A stretch of DNA of 64,000 nucleotides from the NCBI RefSeq assembly GCF_004137355.1, contig NZ_SDVB01000170.1, positions 186,001 through 250,000 of the forward strand. Reading direction: 5' to 3'. Under the pieces are notes generated by a model. The model made no database searches and had not been told where the DNA came from. It saw nothing but the letters and a program-made list of their open reading frames with translations. Numbering within the stretch: the first letter of the stretch is position 1; every line of letters begins with the position of its first letter. Both the position numbers and the translations under genes were made by a program. The DNA is from Ciceribacter ferrooxidans. Its GTDB lineage: Bacteria > Pseudomonadota > Alphaproteobacteria > Rhizobiales > Rhizobiaceae. Positions 30,072 to 37,869 of the stretch are shown here, in pieces.

Positions 30072-30908
30072 ATGGGCAAACCTCCTTCCCTTTTCCCGGC
30101 AGACGATGAAGACGACGAAATCGTCGCTCCGGACCGGGAAGAGGCGGAGGAGGATACTGCCGCCGTCGACGAACGAAGCTTCTTCGCTGAACAGCCGACG
30201 AAGCCGCGACCGATCTCCGGAGCGAACGCCCAGGAAGAGGCGCACTATATCGGTCATCGCGACCGGCTGAGGACACGCTTCCGCGAAAGCGGCGAGGCGG
30301 CGCTCGCGGACTACGAACTCCTCGAACTTCTGCTTTTCCGGCTCATCCCCCGCCGCGATACCAAGCCCATTGCCAAGGCGCTGATCAGCCGTTTCGGGAC
30401 GCTCGCCGGCGTGCTCGGCGCGCCACCTGCACTGCTGCAGGAGGTGAAGGGAATCGGTGAGACGGTGGCGCTTGACCTGAAACTCATCGCGACCACGGCC
30501 CAGCGGATGCTGAAGAGCGAGCTCAAGGAGCGGCACGTGCTCTCCTCGTGGTCGTCGGTGATCGACTACTGCCACGCGGCGATGGCCTACGAGACGACGG
30601 AGCAGTTCCGCATCCTATTCCTCGACAAGCGCAACGCGCTGATCGCCGATGAGGTGCAGGGGCGCGGCACGATCGACCACACGCCCGTCTATCCGCGGGA
30701 GGTGGTGAAGCGCGCGCTCGAACTTTCCGCGACGGCGATCATCCTCGTCCACAATCACCCGTCCGGAGACCCGACGCCGTCACGCGCCGACATCGACATG
30801 ACGAAAACCATCATCGATACCGCAAAGCCGCTCGGCATCATCGTCCACGACCACATCATCATCGGCCGGCAGGGTCACGCGAGCTTCCGTGGGCTCCGGC
30901 TGATCTGA
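30072..30908 (+). CDS. radC: RadC family JAB1/MPN metalloprotein
   Basis: A 278-residue protein. It has an acidic N-terminal extension ([18 protein letters not shown]), a helix-hairpin-helix-like region ('[19 protein letters not shown]') and the JAMM motif '[19 protein letters not shown]'. The old assignment as a DNA-repair gene is not well supported, and the biochemical role is open. I chose the ATG at 30072; the frame is open back to 29664 but overlaps map. It is the last gene before the hydrogenase island and is convergent with hupT, 23 bp apart. Confidence 0.92.
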   Translation: MGKPPSLFPADDEDDEIVAPDREEAEEDTAAVDERSFFAEQPTKPRPISGANAQEEAHYIGHRDRLRTRFRESGEAALADYELLELLLFRLIPRRDTKPIAKALISRFGTLAGVLGAPPALLQEVKGIGETVALDLKLIATTAQRMLKSELKERHVLSSWSSVIDYCHAAMAYETTEQFRILFLDKRNALIADEVQGRGTIDHTPVYPREVVKRALELSATAIILVHNHPSGDPTPSRADIDMTKTIIDTAKPLGIIVHDHIIIGRQGHASFRGLRLI

Positions 30909-30931
30909 GCGTCCGCCCGCCCTCTCCTCGC

Positions 30932-32296
30932 CTATGAGCGCCCTTCGGCGGCCGGCAAGACGATCCTGAACTCGGCACCGCCGTCCTTCGAGCGCCCGGC
31001 GGTGATCGTGCCGCCGAAATCCTCGATGATGGTGAAACTGATCCAGAGCCCGAGCCCGGTCCCCTCGCCGACCGCCTTGGTCGTGAAGAATGGCTCGAAG
31101 ATCTTGCCCATGTCCTTCTCGGCGATGCCCGGCCCGTTATCCGCGACGGAGATCTCGATCGCCTGATCCAGCCGTCGTGCAGCGAGCTGCACCCGCGCAC
31201 CGTCTCGCCCCTCGACGGCATGGAGTGCATTGTCGATCAGGTTGACGACCACCTGATGCAGCTGCCCCTCATGCCCCTCGATGACGAGGTCTGGATCGCT
31301 GTCGATTACAATTTCGGCCTGCGCGTTCTTCGCTTTGGCTGCAAGGTGGGCGGAATTGCGCAAAAGGCGGCCGACATCGACTGTCTGGCGCTCGCCGGCC
31401 TTGCTGAAGGAGAGCCGCCGCAGGTTCTTGACGATGTCGCTCACCCGGTTCGCGCCTTCGAGCGTCCCTTCGAGCAGTGAACCGACATCGGCGGTGATGG
31501 CATCGATCTTCAAGCTCTTGCGCAGCTCGGCGAGCCGTTCCGGCGTCTCGCCGCGATGGATGGCGTCGAGGTAGAAGATCAGGTTCTTGCGGTAGCGGTC
31601 GAGCGTATAGATGTTGCCGTAGACGAAGCTGATCGGATTGTTGAGCTCGTGAGCGACGCCCGCCACGAGGCGGCCGAGACTTGCCATCTTTTCCTGTTCA
31701 ATCAGCCGGCGTTGCGCCTGCTGCAGGTTCATATGGGCGCGATGCAGCGCCTCGTAAGCCTGCTTGAGCTCGCTGATCGGACGCCCGGTCAGGACTGCGC
31801 CGATGCGGCGGCGGCCGGCATCGAACAGCGCCGCACAGCGGATGGCTAGGCACTCCTCGCGTCCGTCGGCAGCGATCAGATGCAGATCGCCCTCCATGAC
31901 GTTGCCCTGATGGCCGGCGGCGATCAGCCTTTCCGCCTGCGGCCTGTCGCGTTCGGCGAGATAGCCGAAGATCCGGCTTCCGAGCACCGCCTTCTCCTCA
32001 TGCCCGGTCAACTTCAGGAAGGCGGGATTGACCTTCTTGATGCGGCCGTCGGCGCTGCAGGCGATCAGGACATCGGACACAGACGCGATAACGCTCGAAA
32101 TGAAGGTCTGCGCCTCCTCGAGTTCGGCATTCTTGCGTTCGAGATCGGCCTCGTTGCGCAGGAGTTCGGAATAGACCTCGTCCATGCGACGGATGACGTC
32201 CACCCACATGGCTTCGCTGGCGCTGTCGAGCTCCATCGCACCCTGAGTGCGGACCGTTCCGTTTTGATGTCCGAGCATTGCCTCAGTCGGCGTCAT
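30932..32296 (-). CDS. hupT: PAS-domain sensor histidine kinase HupT
   Basis: A soluble 454-residue kinase with no membrane segment. It has a coiled-coil N-terminus, a PAS domain (about 60-170: 'VIASVSDVLIACSADGRIKK'), an H-box 'AGVAHELNNPISFVYGN', an N-box 'NLIDNALHA' and a G-box 'DNGPGIAEKDMGKIFEPFF' with 'GTGLGLWIS'. Together with HupUV and HupR it should form the H2-responsive phosphorelay known in Rhodobacter and Ralstonia. I chose the ATG at 32296, with AGGA upstream. A GTG at 32311 or ATG at 32278 are alternatives. It overlaps the end of hupR by 14 bp and is last in the long operon. Confidence 0.88.
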   Translation of the reverse strand: MTPTEAMLGHQNGTVRTQGAMELDSASEAMWVDVIRRMDEVYSELLRNEADLERKNAELEEAQTFISSVIASVSDVLIACSADGRIKKVNPAFLKLTGHEEKAVLGSRIFGYLAERDRPQAERLIAAGHQGNVMEGDLHLIAADGREECLAIRCAALFDAGRRRIGAVLTGRPISELKQAYEALHRAHMNLQQAQRRLIEQEKMASLGRLVAGVAHELNNPISFVYGNIYTLDRYRKNLIFYLDAIHRGETPERLAELRKSLKIDAITADVGSLLEGTLEGANRVSDIVKNLRRLSFSKAGERQTVDVGRLLRNSAHLAAKAKNAQAEIVIDSDPDLVIEGHEGQLHQVVVNLIDNALHAVEGRDGARVQLAARRLDQAIEISVADNGPGIAEKDMGKIFEPFFTTKAVGEGTGLGLWISFTIIEDFGGTITAGRSKDGGAEFRIVLPAAEGRS

Positions 32297-33752
32297 CGTC
32301 GTCCTGGCCACGTCGCAGATCGTATCGTTCGAGTTTGCTTCGCAAACCGACGCGCGACAAGCCCAATTCGTCCGCCGTGCGGCTGATATTGCCGTGGTTG
32401 CGTTCCAGGCTCGCCTGGATCGCCACCCTCTCTACATCCGCGACGATGTCCTTCAGTTGCTTCGCCTCGCAGTGGTTCACGCCGTTCGGCTTCGGACCTA
32501 GCGCACCGACGATTTCCGGCGACAGTAGTGAAGGTTCCAGCGGTGTGTTCTCGTCGCACAGGACCACCATCCGCTGGATCTCGTTGTGCAGCTCGCGGAC
32601 ATTGCCCGGCCAGTGATAGGCGTTCATGAGATCGAGGGTGCGCGGGTGGAAACCCGGAACCTGGCGATTGAAGGACTGGTTGACCTGCATAAGCATCCGC
32701 GCGGCGATGACCGGAATGTCCTCGGCGCGCTCCTTCAGTGCCGGCATGTGGATCGGGAAGGCTGCCAGACGATAATAGAGGTCGCGGCGGAAGCGTCCGA
32801 CGGCGACCTCGGCGAGAAGGTCGCGGTTGGTCGCGGCGATCACCCGAACATTGACCTTGCGCGGCCGCTGCGCGCCGAGCGGGCGGATTTCCCCCTCCTG
32901 CAGCACGCGCAGGAGCTTCACCTGGAAAGCGGGCGAGGTCTCGCCGACCTCGTCGAGGAAAATCGTACCGTTGTCGGCGAGTTCGAAAAGGCCGACGCGA
33001 TCCTGGTAGGCGCCGGTATAGGCCCCCTTCTTGCAGCCGAAGAGCTCGCTTTCGAGCAGGTCGTCGGGCAGCGCACCGCAGTTCTCGACGACGAAGGACT
33101 GGTCCGAACGGGCCGATTCCCGGTGGATGGCGCGTGCGAGCAGTTCCTTGCCCGTACCCGAGGCGCCGGTGATCAGCACCGAAACGTCGTAACGTGCCGC
33201 CTGGCGGGCGAGCCGGATCGAATGCACGAGCGGGCTTGCCGGCGTATGGACGATGCGATCGAAGCCGAAACTCTTCTGGGCGTTGCGCCGCTTGTCGGTG
33301 ACGACCTTCTCCAGGCGGTCGCTCACCGGCTTCACCTCGACATTCACCTCGCCGGCGGCATGCTGGAGCCGCCAGAGGCTGGCACTCTCACGCAGGCAGG
33401 TGAGCAGTTCGTCCGGGTTCCACGGCTTGGTGATGTAGCGATAGATGCCGGCCTTGTTTACGCCGTCGATGATGTCTTCCGAGGCTGTGTAGCCGGAGAT
33501 GATGATGCGGATCGTGTCCGGCCAGAGTTCGCGGGCACGGCGCAGGAATGAAACCCCGGATTCGCCCGGCATCCGCTGGTCGCACAGGATGATCTGCACC
33601 AGTTCGCCGCTGAGAACGGCCTCCGCCTCCTCGGCGTTGCGGGCGCAGATGACCTCGAACTCGTCGCTCAGGATGCGCTGGATCGCCTCAAGCGAGCGTA
33701 CCTCGTCGTCGACGACCAGAACGGTCGTGTGGGTATTGATCAAGGCCTGCAC
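32283..33752 (-). CDS. hupR: sigma-54-dependent response regulator HupR/HoxA
   Basis: A 489-residue NtrC-type activator of hydrogenase genes. The receiver domain has the phospho-acceptor in 'IILCDQRMPG' (about residue 58) and the 'KPW' lysine typical of the HupR group. The AAA+ domain has Walker A 'GASGTGKELLARA', the sigma-54 contact loop GAYTGA (in 'CKKGAYTGAYQDR') and Walker B 'GTIFLDEVGE'. The C-terminal Fis-type helix-turn-helix is 'NISRTADELGLSRVGLRSKL'. In Rhodobacter the unphosphorylated form is active, and the same may apply here. It overlaps hypX by 13 bp. Confidence 0.95.
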   Translation of the reverse strand: MQALINTHTTVLVVDDEVRSLEAIQRILSDEFEVICARNAEEAEAVLSGELVQIILCDQRMPGESGVSFLRRARELWPDTIRIIISGYTASEDIIDGVNKAGIYRYITKPWNPDELLTCLRESASLWRLQHAAGEVNVEVKPVSDRLEKVVTDKRRNAQKSFGFDRIVHTPASPLVHSIRLARQAARYDVSVLITGASGTGKELLARAIHRESARSDQSFVVENCGALPDDLLESELFGCKKGAYTGAYQDRVGLFELADNGTIFLDEVGETSPAFQVKLLRVLQEGEIRPLGAQRPRKVNVRVIAATNRDLLAEVAVGRFRRDLYYRLAAFPIHMPALKERAEDIPVIAARMLMQVNQSFNRQVPGFHPRTLDLMNAYHWPGNVRELHNEIQRMVVLCDENTPLEPSLLSPEIVGALGPKPNGVNHCEAKQLKDIVADVERVAIQASLERNHGNISRTADELGLSRVGLRSKLERYDLRRGQDDDDAD

Positions 33753-35431
33753 CCTGCGCCCCCCTGTCTGCCGCCGTCGCCGGCGCGGTGAACGGCCAGC
33801 GTCGCCGGCGTTCTCGACTTCGCTATCTTATGGATAAAATTGAACCGCGCCACATGGTAGCTCGGATCGAAGCCGTAGAAATTGCGCCGCATGCGGGCAA
33901 GCTCTTCGGCCCGGTAGGCCGAGAGCGGTTTTCTCTCCTCGTCCGCAGCGAGCCGCGCCCGCTTCGCCGCGATCCGGTCGTCGAGGTCCGGTGCCGCGGC
34001 AAGCTCCTTCGCCGCCGTCCCGAGCGCCTCGAGCGCCTCCGCCCGCGCTCTCGGCAGCCGCCGGCTGCAAAGGCCGAGCGCGTCGGCTTCCGACACACCC
34101 ATCGGGAGGCGCGCCTGCGTTATCACCCGCGCCCGCATCTCGCCGACTCGGGCGGGAAGCAGATAGGTCCAGTACTCCGAGCCGTAGAGATTGCCCATGT
34201 CCTTGTAGTGCGGGTTGAGGACCACGCCGTCGCGCATCCAGACCTCGTCGGCGGCGAGTGACAGGAACACGCCGCCCGCCCCTGCGTTTCCGAGCACGGC
34301 TCCGATCACCAGCCGGTCGTCGGCACGGATGATCGCCTCGACGAGATTGTTCATGGCGTTGATGTTGCGCCAGGATTCGTCGGCCGGGCTTTCAGCGTTC
34401 TCGATGACGGAAAGATGGATGCCGTTCGACCATGTCTCGAAACCGCCCTGCAGCACCAGGACGCGCATCGGCCGGGCCACTGCGGCAAGGAACGCCTGCC
34501 GCAGTTCCTCGCAATCCTCGGAGGACATCGCCCCGTTGTGGAAGGAAAAGGATAGGAAACCGACACCGTCCTCCTCCCGGTAGGAGACGCGCGACAGTGC
34601 GGCCATTTCCGGCACCGCCGCCAGATGTTCGGCAAGCAGCGTCGTGGCCGGCAGTTTCGGCTTCTGCGCGCCCGGCTCTCGCAAATGGCCGATCCACAGG
34701 GCGCCGTCCGAAAAGGCAATCGCGACTGCACCGCCGCTTCGTGCGACGATCATGCCGGCAGGGCCTGAGCATCCCTCGGCGAGCCCCGCGTCATACGCGC
34801 GGAACGTCTTTCCCGCGATCTCGATCATCGCACCCGGATCGCCGTCGGAGGCGCGGACGATCCGTAGCGCCTGCGCCGCCGTCATTGCCGAAGGATCGAG
34901 CGCGCGGCGCTGCCGCGGCACCGGCGGGCGGAGACGACCCTTGCCGTTGTTCGCCTCCATAAGCGGTGTGCGGTCTCCCGCCGCGATCCGTCCGATCGCC
35001 TCCAGCACGCAGGCGGTGGCGGCATCGGTCACTTCCTCCCGGTAGAGGTCGGACTTGCGGGCCTCACGCATCGGGAACTCCCGAAAGGCCCAGACCGGAC
35101 CGGCATCCATCGCCTTCCGGGCCTCGACGAGCGTGACACCCCATACGGGCTCATCCTCCAAGATCGCCCAGTCGAGAGCGTTCGGCCCCTTGTCGCCGCG
35201 AATACCCGGATGGACGATGAGGCAGAGAACACGCGACCAGATATCCTCTGGAATCGCCCTTTTCAGAAACGGCGCGACGATCACGTCCGGGGAGAAGAGA
35301 TCCACCGCTTCCCGCGTCAGGTCGTCATGGATGTCGAGCTCGACCGAGACGACGTATCCCGCTTCCCGAAGCTCTACGTGAAGACGCTGCGACAACGAAT
35401 TGAAACTGTGGCATAAGAACAGAATGCGCAT
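33740..35431 (-). CDS. hypX: HypX, maturation factor supplying the active-site CO under aerobic conditions
   Basis: A 563-residue two-domain protein. The N-terminal half is a formyltransferase-like domain ('MRILFLCHSFNSLSQRLHVE', 'VHPGIRGDKGPNALDWAILE'). The C-terminal half is an enoyl-CoA hydratase-like domain ('GAVLGNAGAGGVFLSLAADE'). The family converts formyl from N10-formyl-tetrahydrofolate into CO for the Fe(CN)2CO site, as known for Ralstonia HoxX and Aquifex HypX. The ATG at 35431 begins 5 bp after the hypE stop. Its presence suggests that the hydrogenase can be matured in air. Confidence 0.95.
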   Translation of the reverse strand: MRILFLCHSFNSLSQRLHVELREAGYVVSVELDIHDDLTREAVDLFSPDVIVAPFLKRAIPEDIWSRVLCLIVHPGIRGDKGPNALDWAILEDEPVWGVTLVEARKAMDAGPVWAFREFPMREARKSDLYREEVTDAATACVLEAIGRIAAGDRTPLMEANNGKGRLRPPVPRQRRALDPSAMTAAQALRIVRASDGDPGAMIEIAGKTFRAYDAGLAEGCSGPAGMIVARSGGAVAIAFSDGALWIGHLREPGAQKPKLPATTLLAEHLAAVPEMAALSRVSYREEDGVGFLSFSFHNGAMSSEDCEELRQAFLAAVARPMRVLVLQGGFETWSNGIHLSVIENAESPADESWRNINAMNNLVEAIIRADDRLVIGAVLGNAGAGGVFLSLAADEVWMRDGVVLNPHYKDMGNLYGSEYWTYLLPARVGEMRARVITQARLPMGVSEADALGLCSRRLPRARAEALEALGTAAKELAAAPDLDDRIAAKRARLAADEERKPLSAYRAEELARMRRNFYGFDPSYHVARFNFIHKIAKSRTPATLAVHRAGDGGRQGGAGCRP

Positions 35432-35436
35432 AGCGG

Positions 35437-36483
35437 TCAGCAAATGCGCGGCAGCTGCTCGCCGGACAGCCAGTCAACGATCCGGCCGCCGCCGAAGGAC
35501 GTCTCCATCTGTACGAAGCAGTGCTCGTCCGCAACCGCGTGGCCGATGATCGCAGCGTCGCGGCCGAGCGGATGGTTTCGCATCGCCGCGAGGATCATCT
35601 CCGCCCCTTCGGGTGCGACGACCGCCACCAGCCTGCCCTCGTTGGCGACGTTCAGCGGATCAAGTCCGAGGAACTCGCAGGCCGCGGCCACCTCCGGCCG
35701 CATCGGAATGCCGTCCTCGTCGATCCGGAACCCGACCTTCGACTGGTTGGCGATCTCGTTCAGCGTCGCCGCCAGGCCTCCGCGGGTCGGATCGCGCATC
35801 AGTCGGAGAGCAGCCCCGCCGGCCTCGACCATGGCGGCAGTCAAGCCGTGCAGCGCCGCCGTGTCGGAAACGATATCGACCTCGAACTCCAGGTTCTCCC
35901 GCTTCGACATCACCGCCACGCCGTGCTCGCCGATCGAGCCCGAGACGATCACCGCGTCCCCCGGACGAGCGGCATCCGAGCGCAGGTCGAGGCCCGGCGG
36001 CACCACGCCGACGCCGGCCGTCGAGATGAAGACGCCGTCCGCCTTGCCGCGTTCGACGACCTTGGTGTCTCCGGTGATGATCGGCACGCCGGCCTCGCGC
36101 GACGCTTCCCCCATGGTTTCGGCGATCCGCGCCAGATCGGCGAGCGGAAATCCCTCCTCGATGATGAAGCTCGCCGAGAGGTAAAGCGGCGTCGCACCCG
36201 CCATGGCGACATCGTTGATGGTGCCGTGAACGGCCAGCGAACCAATATTGCCGCCGGGGAAGAAGAGCGGCGAGACGACATAGCCGTCCGTGGTCATCAC
36301 CATTCGCCCGGCGGGCACCGTGAAGGCCGACTGGTCGTTGCCGGCGCGCAGCCAGTCGTTGTCGAAGGCTTTGTGGAAAATGCCGTCGATCAACTGCCCC
36401 ATCGCCCGGCCGCCGGCACCATGGGAGAGATCGACGAGGCCGTTGCGAATGTCGAGTTTGCGCTTATAGGCTTTCAGCACCAT
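35437..36483 (-). CDS. hypE: hydrogenase maturation protein HypE
   Basis: A 348-residue PurM-like enzyme that dehydrates the thiocarbamoyl on its C-terminal cysteine to thiocyanate, the cyanide donor. The C-terminus ends in PRIC, the modified cysteine. 'LSHGAGGRAMGQLIDGIF' and 'LMRDPTRGGLAATLNEIANQ' are the ATP-site segments. I chose the ATG at 36483 (MVLKAYKRKLDIRNG), 2 bp after the hypD stop. It is cytoplasmic, with HypF as carbamoyl donor. Confidence 0.97.
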   Translation of the reverse strand: MVLKAYKRKLDIRNGLVDLSHGAGGRAMGQLIDGIFHKAFDNDWLRAGNDQSAFTVPAGRMVMTTDGYVVSPLFFPGGNIGSLAVHGTINDVAMAGATPLYLSASFIIEEGFPLADLARIAETMGEASREAGVPIITGDTKVVERGKADGVFISTAGVGVVPPGLDLRSDAARPGDAVIVSGSIGEHGVAVMSKRENLEFEVDIVSDTAALHGLTAAMVEAGGAALRLMRDPTRGGLAATLNEIANQSKVGFRIDEDGIPMRPEVAAACEFLGLDPLNVANEGRLVAVVAPEGAEMILAAMRNHPLGRDAAIIGHAVADEHCFVQMETSFGGGRIVDWLSGEQLPRIC

Positions 36484-36485
36484 GT

Positions 36486-37643
36486 TCACGCGACAGCCCT
36501 CCCCGCATTCGCTTCCTTCGCCTTTTCCCGGAAGCGGCCATAGGTCCAGTGAGCGGCGCAGGCACCTTCCGACGAGACCATGCATGAGCCCATCGGTGTA
36601 TCCGGCGTGCAGACGGTGCCGAAGAGCTTGCAATCGGCCGGGCGCTTGACGCCGCGCAGGATCGCGCCGCATTCGCAGGCCGGGTTGTCGCTCGCCGCCC
36701 GCGTTTCGAGGCCGAAGCGCTTTTCGGCGTCGAAGCGGGCATATTGGGACCGCAGCCGCAGCGCGCTGTAGGGCACCTGCCCCAGCCCCCGCCACTCGAA
36801 GCTCTCCTTGAGTTCAAAATAGGTGGCGACCTCGGCCTGTGCCTTCTCGTTGCCGACGGTCGTGACCGCCCGGATATACTGGTTCTCCACCTCGTGGCGG
36901 CCGTCGTTCACCTGCTTCACCAGCATCAGGATCGCCTGGATGACGTCGAGCGGCTCGAAACCGGCCACGACGACGGGCTTGCGGAACTCCTCGGCGAAGA
37001 ACTCGTAAGGCTCGGTGCCGATCACGGTGGAGACGTGGGCGGGGCCGATGAACCCGTCGATCTTGACCGTGCCGAGCTTGCGGACATCCGGGCTTTCGAG
37101 GATGTTCTGGATCGCAGCCGGCGTCAGGACGTGATTGCAGAAGACGGAGAAGTTCGGCAGGTCCTTCGCGATCGCCATCTTGATCGCCATGGCGGTCGGC
37201 GGCGTCGTCGTCTCGAAGCCGATCGCGAAGAACACCACCTCCCGGTGCGGTTCCTGCTCGGCGATACGGATCGCGTCGAGCGTCGAATAGACCATGCGGA
37301 TGTCGGCGCCGGCGGCCTTCGCCTTCAGGAGGCTCGATCCCTCCGAGCCCGGTACGCGCATCAGGTCGCCATAGGTGCAGAGAGTGATCTCCGGGCGCAT
37401 GGCGAGCGAGATCGCCGCATCGATCCGACCGATCGGCAGCACGCAGACGGGACAGCCCGGTCCGTGGATCATCCGCACATTGGCGGGCAGCAGGTCTTCG
37501 AGGCCGTAGCGCGAGATTGCATGAGTGTGGCCGCCGCAGAACTCCATGAAATGATAGGTACGGTCGGGCCGCGCGAGCGCGGCGATCTGCCGGGCGATGT
37601 CCTTGGCGAGCCTGCCGTCACGGTATTCGTCGATGTATTTCAT
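36486..37643 (-). CDS. hypD: hydrogenase maturation protein HypD
   Basis: A 385-residue iron-sulfur scaffold that, with HypC, assembles Fe(CN)2CO. Conserved cysteine segments are 'FMEFCGGHTHAISRYGLEDL', 'MIHGPGCPVCVLPIGRIDAA' and the C-terminal 4Fe-4S ligands in 'NPACECGAILRGVKRPADCK' plus later 'GTVC' and 'GSCMVSSEGACAAHW'. The start overlaps the hypC stop by 4 bp, which fits tight stoichiometric coupling of HypC and HypD. Confidence 0.97.
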   Translation of the reverse strand: MKYIDEYRDGRLAKDIARQIAALARPDRTYHFMEFCGGHTHAISRYGLEDLLPANVRMIHGPGCPVCVLPIGRIDAAISLAMRPEITLCTYGDLMRVPGSEGSSLLKAKAAGADIRMVYSTLDAIRIAEQEPHREVVFFAIGFETTTPPTAMAIKMAIAKDLPNFSVFCNHVLTPAAIQNILESPDVRKLGTVKIDGFIGPAHVSTVIGTEPYEFFAEEFRKPVVVAGFEPLDVIQAILMLVKQVNDGRHEVENQYIRAVTTVGNEKAQAEVATYFELKESFEWRGLGQVPYSALRLRSQYARFDAEKRFGLETRAASDNPACECGAILRGVKRPADCKLFGTVCTPDTPMGSCMVSSEGACAAHWTYGRFREKAKEANAGRAVA

Positions 37644-37867
37644 GCCGCCGCCCCTTCTGCCGCCTGCCGGATCAGTTCCAGCGTCCGTTCCGCCTCCTCC
37701 GGCTCGATCTTCGCGAGCGCGTAGCCGACGTGCAACACGAGATAGTCTCCGGGCTTCACGTCATCGACGAGGGCGGTCGAAATGACCTTCGAGACGCCGT
37801 CCAGCGTCACCCTCGCCATCTCGCCGGGAAGCACTTCCTTCACCTGAACGGGTATCGCAAGACACAT
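37640..37867 (-). CDS. hypC: hydrogenase maturation chaperone HypC
   Basis: A 75-residue protein beginning MCLAIPVQVKEV. After Met removal the N-terminal cysteine binds iron of the precursor cofactor. 'LVDDVKPGDYLVLHVGYALA' is the family's second half. I chose the ATG at 37867; the longer frame (to 38101) runs antisense-free but overlaps hypF and lacks the MCLAIP start. It hands the Fe(CN)2CO unit from HypD to the large subunit precursor. A second paralogue, HupF, is encoded at 44699-44989. Confidence 0.96.
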   Translation of the reverse strand: MCLAIPVQVKEVLPGEMARVTLDGVSKVISTALVDDVKPGDYLVLHVGYALAKIEPEEAERTLELIRQAAEGAAA

Positions 37868-37869
37868 GC

